From the NCBI RefSeq assembly GCF_020085105.1, contig NC_058055.1, forward strand, positions 10,989,822-11,053,821: 64,000 nucleotides of DNA, written 5' to 3'. Under the pieces are notes generated by a model that ran no database searches, was not told where the DNA came from, and saw only the letters and a program-made list of their open reading frames with translations. Source of the DNA: Siniperca chuatsi. Lineage: Eukaryota; Chordata; Actinopteri; Centrarchiformes; Sinipercidae. Both the position numbers and the translations under genes were made by a program. This document shows positions 23,787 to 34,571 of the stretch, in pieces (the first letter of the stretch is position 1; every line of letters starts with the position of its first letter).

Positions 23787-26477
23787 TCATGGAAACAGAA
23801 GACCCATAGCCACAGGAAGTGACATCACCAGTGACAAAAGCCATGGCGCTGATTTGAACATTACACTGATTGCAGAGCAGATTGGAAGAATCCCTGCAAT
23901 AGAGCAGAATGTGAGTTTAGATATTGTTTCAGTTGGAGTTTGGAGGAAACAAAAATCCAAATAAGCTGAAGTGAACTCTACTCACTGTGATGGACGGCCA
24001 TGCTGTTCTCCTTCCATCTGTCGCCCTGGTAAACCCTGCAGGTGTAGGTGAAAGGCCTCTCATCAGCCAGCGGGGCCCAGGTGAGGCGGCACAGATTGGG
24101 AGTGACCAGGCTGACGTTGCTCCTCCTGCGGTCCTCTGTAGACACATAGGCGACGGCATTGGGATAGGTGCTGCCCACCAGCCGGCTGTCCTGCCGATAC
24201 TCACAGTAGGGGCCGGGGACCTGGTAAGTGGGCGGAAACTCACAGTCCACCCTGACGTTTCGCTCCAGGTAAGTTAGACACGGAAACATCTGAGGCCCAC
24301 GTGGAGTGAACAGAAACGTAGTCAATGAGTTCACTGAAAGAGATGCAGACAGGATGTGAATCGCACACTTTTCTCTTTTCCAATGTGAAATGAATACAGC
24401 AAAATACAGAGGAATCCTGAAGAAAATTCTGCTGCAGTCTGCAAGAGAACTATAATATTGTAGAAGATTAATTTTCCAGCAGCACAATGATCCCAAACAG
24501 AAAGCCAAAGCTTCACAATGACTTAGGTCCATATTTAGTAGAGACACCTCTAGCAGCAATGACAGCCTTGAATCTACTATGTGGACAGGTCTGTATCAGT
24601 TTTAAAGATCTGACACAGCAGTTTTTAAAAAATGTTTTATGTCAAGCTCAAGCTCTGTCACATATGGATCATGAGTGAACAGCCATGAATCATTCATTTT
24701 GTTCAGCTCTGGATGCTGACTTGGCCACTCCAGAACATTAACACTGCTGTTTTTAAAGAAGATACTTATATAACACCAAAATGTTCAATACTGAATCTGT
24801 AAAAGATTATGAAATAAATAAACATATGAATATAATGTGTAAAATACATAAACTAACCAACAACTCATTATTATGAAATGTTATTGAATTACTCTTATTG
24901 GATATATATTTAATTTCAGTATAGAAATATCTGTTTTTATTTCTTAATGCATATTTCATTATGGCACATTTTATTTCATAATGTCATTTGTCATGACAAT
25001 GATGTTGTCACCGCCCTCTCACTTTTCAGCCAATCACATGCGCTCTGCCTCTCTTAAAGGGACATTTCACCCGAAAATCAAAAATACAAATTTTTCCTCT
25101 TACCTGTAGTGCTGTTTATCCAGCAAGATTATTTTGGTGTGAGTTGCTGAGTTTTGGAGATATCGGCTGTAGAGATGTCTGCATTTTTTTTATATAATAG
25201 AACTGGATGGCACTCGGCTTGTGGTGCTCAAAGCACTAAAAAATAAATTAGAAAAACTCAACAGCAACCTCTCTTTCCAGAAATCATGACCCAATTACTC
25301 AACATAATCCACAGACCTTGTTGTGAGCAGTTTCATGTAGGAACTATCGGTAGAAAGAAAATAGTTCCTACATGAAACTGCTCACAACAAATCTGTAGAT
25401 TATCTTGACTAACTGAGTGCAAAAACAATCTAGATGGATAAATAGAACTACAGGGAAGAGGAAACATATGTATGTTTGATTTGGGGGTGAACTGTCCCTT
25501 TAAAATAGCAACCTGCAACAACTGCTACCAAAATGGAGCCAGTTAGCTCATTTTAGCTAGAGCAACAACAATGTGAAAGTAATTCTGAATCAACGAACAA
25601 GAGGCTGCTGCTTCAAATAAGCACAGCTAGAAAAGCTAGTGTTAGCAGTTTTAGCTAGCTCCTGTTGGTTTGAGAAACCACAGAGAAAGAAAATGTGTCT
25701 TTAGAATTCAAAACGCTGACAAGGTTAACTCTGAATTAACCAGCTAACTAACACTGTCTCTTAAACTTTAATGCTGAGTATTAAACCACACTGAACAATT
25801 TCAGACAATTATTAATGTAATTATTTATTTCATAATTATTCACTTATTTATAGGCTATATTCAATATTGAACACTTTGGTGCTCCACAGTACATTTGTGT
25901 CTTATAGCCTAAATGTTATTCATTTTGGTCTTTGCAGATATAAAAAATGAACATGAAAAAGTCCAACTGTGTGATGGCACTGTAATACAGAGCTTTTGTA
26001 GGATTAACCTACTTCTCATTTCACTCCCTTCCCATCTCCCATTCAGTTCATTGTAAAAGTATCATTTGGGTTGAAAGTAACTACATCCTTTTGTATTTGG
26101 ATTACATAATCCTAATGAAACTTTACTGAGCTCTGTGGTGAAACTGGTTAATGACACCTTTTGCTGCAGTATTACTGATCTGTCTGTCATGGAGGACCGG
26201 ACTCAGATTGTCTTGAAATTTTATTCACGATAAAGGAATTTTATTAGGTTTTCATTTTTGCAACAATTTATCTTTTTGATGTAATATATATATATAAATG
26301 AGTGCACAACATCACATGAAATCACAGCCATATGTTTCTTTCATTTAACAGTGACATGCCAGTCTGAAAATAAAAAAAAAATAATAATACAAAAGAATCA
26401 CACATACTGTGAGTTTGATGCGTTATCATTATCCTGCCAAAGAGGAGACAGGCCGTGGCGAACAGTTGCAGCTCCAT
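23787..26477 (-). CDS. Thy-1 (CD90)-like GPI-anchored Ig-domain protein
   Basis: Three coding exons on the minus strand: 26477-26438 (or -26408), 24333-23986 and 23893-23787. They give 164 residues (174 with the longer exon 1), near the 161 of human THY1. MELQLFATACLLF starts a signal peptide. Then comes one V-type Ig domain with the Thy-1 cysteine pattern: PCLTYLERNVRVDC (human ACLVDQSLRLDC), CEY, NLC, and FTYTC. There is a sequon NVS. The last exon encodes ILPICSAISVMFKS and a hydrophobic tail PWLLSLVMSLPVAMGLLFP, as in the Thy-1 GPI signal after KLVKC, so the product should sit on the outer leaflet. The last exon is 107 nt, exactly as in the paralogue at 31099-31822. Splice signals are catctctttcag/tg, catcaca/gtgagt and ctctattgcag/gg. 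The exon 1 donor is ambiguous (GC at 26437 or GTATGT at 26407). Confidence 0.82.
24478..24760. mobile_element. Degenerate Tc1-like remnants in intron
   Basis: The + strand cagcacaatgatcccaaaca resembles the Tc1 transposase segment encoding QHNDPKHTAKA. Further right, cttggccactccagaaca is the reverse complement of the segment encoding VLEWP. The opposed orientations suggest two scrambled relics. They lie in the intron between coding exons 1 and 2 of the Thy-1-like gene. Confidence 0.5.
25054..25504. mobile_element. Fold-back MITE with perfect 30-bp internal hairpin
   Basis: Ends are inverted: ttaaagggacatttcaccc at 25054 and gggtgaactgtccctttaa ending about 25503, continuing inward with aaatcaaaaatac / gtatgtttgattt. 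In the middle, 25318-25347 and 25361-25390 are exact reverse complements around a 13-nt loop, extended imperfectly outward. It lies in the Thy-1-like intron. Confidence 0.8.
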
Positions 26478-26939
26478 GGCGATTGGGATCTGTCCGATGA
26501 GATCAATAACCTTCACACCACGTTATGATCTGGCAGAGTTCAACATGGGACGTCATGACAAAGTTGAACATGCAGCCCCACAATACAATCAGTGATTAAT
26601 GCAGAAAAACACACGATGCTTATAAGCTATAGAGACACAAAGTAAACATGCAACCTTTAACTGCACCATACACGAGTCTGTACTGTATCAACTAGCGCAG
26701 TATTAGCGGACCTGGAAGTGATGTTCTGCCTGCAGCCCAAATGCAGATAGGACTACGCCCATGCAGTGTCTTATGCTGCAGCAGACTGCCGAGCTCCACT
26801 GTATATGCGCACATTTACTGCAGGTGAACGAACCGGACAGCCATGCGGACATGCTTCTGACACATGCAAAACCGATCTGAAAATATCAGATTTTCCATAT
26901 TGATATGTCTAAGGCTGATGCTGTACTCAGCAGTCTTAC

Positions 26940-27100
26940 CTGATGTTTGGTTCCTGTCCGGAGGTTGAGCTGCGTCGGTATGCGGAGCAGCATCAGCAGA
27001 GCAGCACTGACTTTTGACTGAGGATACAGTTATTGCTCCGTCCTCACTTAAACACACACGCATACACATCGGCTGTTATACCAAAAAGACCCTATCCTCA
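26940..27100 (-). other. Candidate 5' UTR exon of the Thy-1-like gene
   Basis: On the minus strand aacatcag/gtaagact gives a strong donor at 26940/26939 upstream of the ATG exon, whose probable acceptor is catcggacag (ends about 26490). Thy-1 genes have a noncoding first exon, and the paralogue at 30.4-30.5 kb appears to as well. The transcription start was not located; the upstream limit is a guess. Confidence 0.4.
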
Positions 27101-27369
27101 TTGCGCTGTTCCCCGATCAGTGATCAAGAAGCAGCCCAATTTTGCGAGGAAATTAATTTCACTTTCCTTCCAAAGTTGCCGCTCTGACCAGAGATTTCAT
27201 GCTCATTACCCCGTCATGTGTGACTCAAGCTTAATAAGGAGATGGTAAAGTCTTTACATTGGAGTTCCTACATTTAAAAGTTGGGGAACTGGAACTTGGC
27301 AAGCAACCAATCAATTTGCTTCACATACTACATACATACTACCACTACTCTTATCCAGATACTTGTTTT

Positions 27370-28010
27370 GGGGGAAGTGTCATATCTTGGTGCAAAATAA
27401 GAGTTCCCTCTGCAGGAAAAAAACTGGAAGCGCCACCCGCTTAAATATGGCAAATACAGCAATCAATGTTTTGGTGACATCTAGTGTAAATAGAAAGGTG
27501 TGGGTGAAGAGTGCTGGACACATGCTCAGACATCCAAGCCTATGGATTCAAAATCCATAAACATAATAAAAAAAACCCATAAACTTTAATTCTAAATTTG
27601 TTCCATCCATGTCCCACACCACTCATTCACTTCAGGCCTGTGGAGGGTTTTACATTATTCAAAGTTAACATGATTGACCTATACCTCTGCAGTAGTTTCT
27701 CCACTGCAATTATGTTCACATTTGAGACAGAGTAGTATCAGCAAATTATATTTCTCTCATAACATTTTCTTTATTGTTGTTTAAAAATTGGACATGCATG
27801 CATGCACTGTAGGGATTTTCAACTGTGAATGAATGCCAAAAGACCAAAACACAGGGAACTTTTATTAAGCATTAACTGCATTTGTTACTACAGTTTTGCT
27901 AAAGAATTTAATATACATTTGGTGGTAAATTAAGTAAACAAAAATCTCACTTTTCTTTATATGAAAAATACAAATATAAGTTTTTCTTTGCAAGTAATAC
28001 TGAGGCCAAA
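27370..28010. repeat. Diverged direct repeat B flanking the minus-strand Thy-1-like gene
   Basis: Counterpart of 21530-22215 in the same orientation, as described there. Together A and B bracket the Thy-1-like gene, as expected if a segment of about 5.8 kb had once been tandemly duplicated. Confidence 0.55.
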
Positions 28011-28053
28011 CAGCCAATCTAGGTGTGTTAGGATACTTGATCGATAATATCAG

Positions 28054-28158
28054 TTATTGCTTATCTCTCTGGATCATATAGTCTGCGGTCTGGACCATCA
28101 AACTCTCCAAGAACTTGGCAGACAGCAGACTCTGCAAACTCTCAACAGCAGCATGATG
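28054..28158 (-). other. Unrecognised coding-looking terminal exon candidate
   Basis: On the minus strand an acceptor-like atatttttcttaaag ends at 28159. It is followed by 34 open codons, HHAAVESLQSLLSAKFLESL then MVQTADYMIQRDKQ, and a TAA at 28056-28054. The peptide is helix-like and has no internal stop. I do not recognise it, and I found no convincing upstream exon. The size (105 nt) is near that of the Thy-1 last exons, but the sequence is unlike them. It may be chance. Confidence 0.2.
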
Positions 28159-28159
28159 C

Positions 28160-29260
28160 TTTAAGAAAAATATAGCATTCTAATTTTTCAATATGTTATA
28201 TTAATACCTTTCTTATCAACACAGAAATTCCAACAATGCCAGATATTAAGGGTTTGCCTATTTTTCTAAACATTAAGATCTAAATATGACAAATACTTTG
28301 TGCATTAAGATGCATGTAACCATTGTTGGTGATCAGGTGTACTTTGCCCCTGTCTCGGCCAAAAACCTGCCCCCAGTCATGCCACAGTAGGAGAGAACCC
28401 AGAGAGAACCAAGTCCCCCTCCAAAACATGCCACATCAGGCAGAGTAACAGTTTTATAAAGGGGAAGAGAGATTCCAGACAATGAACACACAAACATGGA
28501 TGAGGATTGCTTTTCTAATACGAAACTACACTTTTCTTTGATGGACCTTAAGGAAAAGATACTGGAAAAATGAACAATGTAGGGCTTTAAAAGGTTGTGA
28601 CTTAATCAATACTTTGTGTAAAGATAGTATAGTATAGTAGTATAGTGTACATCATTGAAGAAGAATAGGTGATAACTCTGCATTTCATCTGCAGTGTAGC
28701 AGCATCCAGCAGAGGAGCAGCAGGGATCACAGCTGCAGAATCTCTAATGAATACTTTTGGCAGAGATCACTACACCTGCTTTCTCTGCCTTTGATAGTCA
28801 AAAGGGAGGAGACAAAATTGTAAAAATATGTAGTGTTGATATATTCAATAAAATACAGCGTAAAGCGGCAGAGATCCTCTGCTTTCATTGTGGGCTGTGG
28901 TTTGTGCCTTTCAGACACCTCTGCAACACTGTCAGTGTCCTGGGAGACTACTTCAGTATGGCAGTTGTTCAGCAACCATCCACGAAGAACCTTGACAAAA
29001 TGGATGAGCAGTGCGAAGAGGATACAGAGGACACAGTGAGAGGATACAGAGGATACAGTGGGTCTAGCTCAGTGAATCTGACACAATGAAATTCTTGTTG
29101 TTCTTAATGTTTTTTAGGTGTTGTTTAGATAAACATTTTGTCACATTATATATTTATTCAACTATACACTGCCACTATACACTGCTACTGAGAGGCTGGC
29201 AGTGCTGGCTGGGTACATCTTTGCTGGCTGGCGACGGATCTAATCACTGCAATCGGTAGT
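28160..29260. other. Intergenic sequence with overlapping open frames on both strands
   Basis: 28757-29089 (+) stays open for 110 codons and the opposite strand around 28727-29035 is open for about 100 codons. Neither product resembles a known family, and the segment has no clear splice or promoter signals. I treat it as noncoding, perhaps part of an old repeat. Confidence 0.4.
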
Positions 29261-29261
29261 A

Positions 29262-29770
29262 ATGTAATGTCAGTCTGTCAGTCCACCACTTTGGTCCAGA
29301 CTGAGACATTTAACAACTATTGGATCGATTAACATGAAATTTTGTAAAGACATTCCTGGTCCCCAGAGAATGAATCCTACTGACTTTGGTGATCCCCTAA
29401 CTTTTCCTCTAGTGCCACCATGAGGTTGACATTTGTGGTTTTGAGTGAAATATATTAACAGCTCCTGGATGAATTGCCATGACATTTGGTACAGACATTC
29501 ATGTTTCCGTCAGGAGGAACTGAAATAACTTTGGTTCTAACTTTGACTCCTGACCCCCGCACCATCATCAGGTCAAAATTTCAATTTGTCCAATAATTTG
29601 GCTTACAATTAAATAGCTGCAAAACTAGTGACATTTCCATCAACCTCAGCTGTACTTTGTGTTTAGTGCTAATTAGCAAATGTTAGCATGCTGACTTTAG
29701 CATTTAGCTCAAAGCACTGCTGTGCCTAAGAACAGCCTCAGCATGGCTGTAGACTTTTAGTCTTGTTCAG
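29262..29770. repeat. Percomorph-type interspersed repeat
   Basis: The stretch contains phrases repeated widely in fish genomes: ggatcgattaacatgaaatt, gtgccaccatgaggttgaca, attgccatgacatttggtac, gcaaatgttagcatgctga. It has no coding capacity. Superfamily not determined. Confidence 0.5.
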
Positions 29771-30356
29771 TATGTGTGAAAATGACATGCATCCACACAT
29801 GCATTTTCAGGTTATTTTGAATTTAAAAAAATCTTTCAGGTGAGCCAAAATAGAGAGAAAAAGATGCGTTTTTCGAATTTTGTCGCCAGTTGACATTGCC
29901 CTCTTAATAGTCTAATTTTGGCACTTTTACTGCTTTCATGATAAGCCTATTAGTTTTTCTTCATGATGTGTTTTTTATTTTATGCAGATGTAAATGTACT
30001 ATTATAGATTTTCAATACATTAGTTGAATCGATTTGTCTGCATTTTTGTATTTAATATGTATATATTTTAATTTATGTTGGTAAAAGTAGCTGAGAAACT
30101 GCTGACACGTATTTTACTTCTACACTGAATGAGGAAATGTAGAACAGCTGCTGAGGTGTCTCAGCTAATCAAACCCTCATCACAACATTTCCTTTTTCTT
30201 TCTTGTTCAGCAGCCTGAATTCAATCTTTTAATATGGGGCCAGAGATTTGTGTACTGACATGTGATCCTGTCCTCTGGTAAAACAGAGCGTAAAAATCAA
30301 TACAAATCCTTATACAATACTGAGAATTGTTCCCAAAGTCCACTGGAGCAGCATTT

Positions 30357-30440
30357 TCTCCCCCTTTCTCTCTCCCCCTCCCCTCCTTCTCTGTCCCCCT
30401 CCCTCTCTCCTCTGTTTCTTCTATAAGCCGACCTCTACTG
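30357..30440 (+). promoter_or_regulatory. thy1: Predicted thy1 promoter: homopyrimidine tract and TATA-like box
   Basis: An almost pure C/T tract of about 65 nt (30354-30421) is followed at once by a TATA-like ctataag (30421-30427). The start of transcription would fall near 30450, and the splice donor acaag/gtgaga at 30500/30501 closes a short noncoding first exon. The call rests on position before thy1 and on the motif. Confidence 0.5.
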
Positions 30441-30449
30441 TATCTACCC

Positions 30450-30500
30450 CTGGCATCACACTGCAGAGCACTGAGGAAAGCTCAAACTGCATCAGACAAG
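30450..30500 (+). other. thy1: Predicted thy1 noncoding first exon
   Basis: It ends at a good donor (catcagacaag/gtgagaatg) with no credible ATG frame linking to the next exon. The next acceptor is tttttttttgcag/gaaag at 31085/31086, 13 nt before the start codon. Confidence 0.5.
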
Positions 30501-31098
30501 GTGAGAATGATTCATATACTATTATTTGCTGGATCTGAGCTGTGGTAAAATATCCAACTGTGTCATACACTATAGTTTTCTTTTAGTCTGGATGAAATAT
30601 TTGGTTTAACACTGGAGTCAGCACTAAAGCAAATATTTAAATCGAAGGCGAGAGTATGTTTGAGCAAACAAAATATAGCTGAACATACTGAATACAATTA
30701 GACAAATAATCAGTCTGTGTTCTCGTGAGAGGTTAAGCAGAGAAATGTGTCAATGTTGGCAATTCACCAGTGAAGTTTGCAGTTCATCTCTTTGGTGCGT
30801 AAACAGTGAGGCTGTATTGCACTCAGTTGTTCTGTGTTATGGTACAGCGAGTTTTCCACATTAACCTATGGGTTCTCATAGAGCTGCAGAAGTGTGGTAT
30901 TCAAGTCTCTGAAATCTGACCCCGCTCTTTAAAGCATAGTCAGCTTTATTAGATTTGAACCTCAGTAATGTAAAGACAGGAAAACAAAATAAATAGGCTA
31001 GCTGTTTGGTTCTGGAGTATAGCCTGGTGTTAGTTTGCTCCGACTCTGTTTATTCAGTATCTTCGTTCTTTGTTTTTTTTTGCAGGAAAGTTGGGAGA

Positions 31099-31822
31099 AT
31101 GTTCTTCCTCGCTACAATTTTACTTTTTGGTAAGATCAGTTATGGTTTACATAATCTTCTAATATTAGTTTTTTTCCTTTCATTATTTCTGGCATTGTTG
31201 ACCATGCAGTAAGTTTATAAATTGGTGTTTTGAATGGCTCTGGTAAATATCTGATCATCTCTTTGTGCTACTACACGTAGGCTTAGCGTCAGCCCAGAAG
31301 GTCATTCAGTTGCACTACTGCTCTATAGATGAGCACCACCTCAGGATGGATTGCAAATATGCGGTTCCCCCTGAGTCACCAGAGCCATTTTGCAAGTACA
31401 CACAGGGTGAAAGACTCTTTGACACCACCGACCCAGATGAGGAGCAGCATGCACCCTTCAAGAAGCGCGCCAAAGTCCGCATCTTTCCAGGCAACAACTG
31501 TCGCCTGCTGTTTAAAAACCTGCCCGATGGAAAGTCCAACTTCACCTGCAACATCAAACTTCCCGACTCCCCTGTCACAGCGTCCAAAACCTCAGTGGTT
31601 GAGAAAAGTAAGCTGTGCACATCCTGTTATTTTACACGCAAAAAACAATAACATTTGAGTGACTGCCAAACAAAATGCTCTTCCTTCTGAACCTGCATTA
31701 TTTTTCTTATTGCAGAGCTCCTCCTCCCCTGCTCAGCGTGGAGTGTCCTATTACAAAGCTGCAGTGGCCTACTGCTGACCTTGATGACACTTCCCATGCT
31801 GCTGGAAATTCACTGGCTGTGA
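31099..31822 (+). CDS. thy1: Thy-1 (CD90) membrane glycoprotein
   Basis: Coding exons 31099-31129, 31281-31607 and 31716-31822 join in phase to 154 residues. MFFLATILLFGLASA is a signal peptide, and the mature chain would begin QKV as in mammalian Thy-1. One V-type Ig domain follows with C24, C35, C48, C84 and C100 (HYC...LRMDC...FTC). The sequon is NFT at 97-99. C125 lies where Thy-1 carries its GPI-linked cysteine, and residues 136-154 are a hydrophobic GPI signal ending EIHWL. Thy-1 is a cell-surface adhesion/signalling protein of neurons, fibroblasts and lymphoid cells. Exon phases (1,1) and the 107-nt last exon match the divergent paralogue at 23787-26477. An AATAAA at 32620 is a likely poly(A) signal. 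Splice signals: tttttg/gtaaga, cacgtag/gc, gagaaaa/gtaagc, attgcag/ag. Confidence 0.88.
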
Positions 31823-32650
31823 ACAAGGCGCCAAACTGCTGCATACATTAACACTGCATCCATAATCATCTGGTGACAACTTTTAGACTCTTCTGAAGTG
31901 TGTGTATGCACAAAGTGCAATGAGTTGAATTGAATGTACGTACAGTATATATTTGGTATGTCACAGGCCTGCTTACTCTGCATCATGCACTCAATACTAA
32001 GCACACGTACTACTGAATACACTTTATACTCTACAGTACTCTCACATATAAATAGCTGTTGAAATGTACAATAGAAATCTGTTGGATCCATGTTGATTTC
32101 AGACAGACTTGCCCAACAGGGTGATGAGTAAAGAGCATGAATGTGACTTTGTCCTAAAATCTAAAGTCTATATTCTATCATTAATATCTACATTTCAAAT
32201 TTTAGTGATTTTATTCAATGTAATGGGAGATATTGAGCTTTACGTTCCAGTTGTAATAACAAGATAGGAAGAACTATCTATGAGGATGCAAATAAGAGGG
32301 ATTTTAAAGAGGGATGAAAACTGCTTCTGCTATACCATCTAGCGACTGAAATTTTCCCAGCTCAAAAGTGATGCAACGCTGCACTCTGCAATGTGACATT
32401 ATTGCTGAGTTTCATCACTCTTTAAGGTGAGCAGTCTATTTTGCCTGACTGAAATCTGTCCCGTGTCTCTTCTTGGCTGCCAAATGCAGAGGGCACACAG
32501 GTGCTCTAGTGGAAGATTGTGTTGTATTTGTCAATAAGATCTGGGAAGGGCAACGAAGATAGCTTTGGCAGGGTTTAATATAATGATAAGCAGAGAAACA
32601 AAAACTTTACAGCATGAGCAATAAAGTCTATTCTATTCTATTTTATTCTG
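31823..32650 (+). other. thy1: thy1 3' UTR (approximate)
   Basis: Noncoding sequence after the TGA, with AATAAA at 32620-32625 and a t-rich tattctatt run after it. The minus-strand frame at 31810-32091 is considered chance. Confidence 0.5.
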
Positions 32651-33455
32651 AGGAGACGATGTATAAAGTCCCTCAACTATGGTGACAAAGAAAACCAAAA
32701 CACAAACTCAGTTTTTATTTTGCCTTTCACTTGTGCCTGAGACACATGATCCATGTTCAGCCAAGGCTTGCTGTCATTAATATACAGTATGTCTCTGAGC
32801 ACTATAAGTTTAGTCAGATCCACATTGATGGTTCTATTTATAAATTTACACTGAATATGCTTTATATGATGCAATGTTTTCTCTGATAATGTCACAGATT
32901 TTTACTTATGTATATAGTTAAGTAGGTGGCGTGTAGCCGAAGCACAATCATTTAATTGCACTGAAAAGCACTGCTGTACTATGTACTGTATAATGACAAT
33001 AAACTGAAACTGCATCAACAAAGAATAACAATGCTCATTAAATAAAACCAACCAATTAATTATGTGCTCTAACAAGCATGTCCACATTTACTATGTGCAT
33101 TGTGCTGAAGGTGCTGTTGATGTCCTGTAGAGGGTAGCACTGGGTCAAACTGAATTGTACTTCAAAGTGTCAAAAAGAAGAAGGACACGATGGCAGGGAT
33201 TACAGTCACAAGGAAATCCCAAAGTTTAAAATTCCATATAACTGCACACACAGGCAAAAAAAAATTACATCGCCACTATCCTCAACAATGGATATAGCAT
33301 AATGGTGATTTGTCTGTGCAGAGCAAATGTTTTGTCCATGTGTTCACTTTACCCAAAACTGATAACGAGTGCTAAATCACTATGCATTGTGTCAAAGTAG
33401 TTTCATTGCAAATTTATATAAATGTATTTAGCAGACACTCTGGCACCCATAGATA

Positions 33456-33994
33456 CACCATATCGCCAAAAGTGTGTGGACAGCCAAATAAAGTATGTGG
33501 ACACCTGAACATTACACCCATTTGTAATTGTCTAACATCTCATTCTAAAACCATGGGCTGCTATAACAACCTCCACACTTCTGGGAGGGTTTTTCCAGAA
33601 CTTTTAGGAACCTGGCTGCTAAGATTTACTCTCATTCAGCCACAAGAGCACCAGTGAGCTTAGGCATTGATGTTGGCCTCACAGTCTGTGTTCCAGTTCA
33701 TCCCCAAATGCGTTTAAATGGGGTTGAGGGCTCTGTGCAGACCAGTCAAACTGGGAAAACCATTTCTGTATGGACTTCACTTTGGGGGCATAATCATGTT
33801 AAACCAGGACAGGGCCTTTCCAAAAACTGTTGCCACAAAGTTGGAAGCACACTATTGTCTATAATATCATTATATACAGTATGTTGTAGCATTAAGATTT
33901 CCCTTTAATTGGAAATAAGGCCAAATTGTGAAAAACAGTCACAGATGAAGTACAGTATGTAGCTGGGTGTCCACATACTTTTGGCCACATTGTG
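33456..33994. mobile_element. Tc1/mariner-type MITE (539 bp)
   Basis: The left end caccatatcgccaaaagtgt and right end gtccacatacttttggccac plus attgtg are inverted repeats. TA dinucleotides flank both sides (33454-33455 and 33995-33996). Internal phrases such as cctccacacttctgggaggg are typical of a widespread fish Tc1 derivative. No transposase frame remains. Confidence 0.8.
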
Positions 33995-34571
33995 TAACTT
34001 TTCTACCTACAGAGTTATGAGATAAGATGGAGAGTGACAATATTTTGTCTTGCTGAGGACTGAGCAGAACTATAAATGTGCACACATTGTCAGATAGTTC
34101 CCATGAGGCTAATAAGTCCTCACAGACTTGAGCCGTCATGTTGACTAATCATGCACGTCCATTCTGCATTCAGGAGCACTTGTGTAACACTTAATAATGT
34201 GCTGCTTTTTAGTTTTTAACTAAACACGGTAACACACACTACCTGTGTGTTACCGTGTATTCCAGAGGACTGAATCATGCACCTGACTTTTTACACTGAA
34301 TTCCAACCCCAGGCTGTAGAAAGCCACTACTCGTTCACTTTCAAACTTGAACATCGCAGGTGCTCAGGTGGTAATGTTTTTACAATAATGCTGTTATTAT
34401 TTCAATTAAATCTACAGTATCTGTTGTGTCTTTGATCACTGCTTCAAATACAGTTTCAGTACACATATATCATAAATTTCCTGAGTCTTATAGTGCGACT
34501 GCCCCATATCTCCAAATAAATATGAATATGATAAATAAATGGTTATATTATTATTGTTCATATACACTAAT

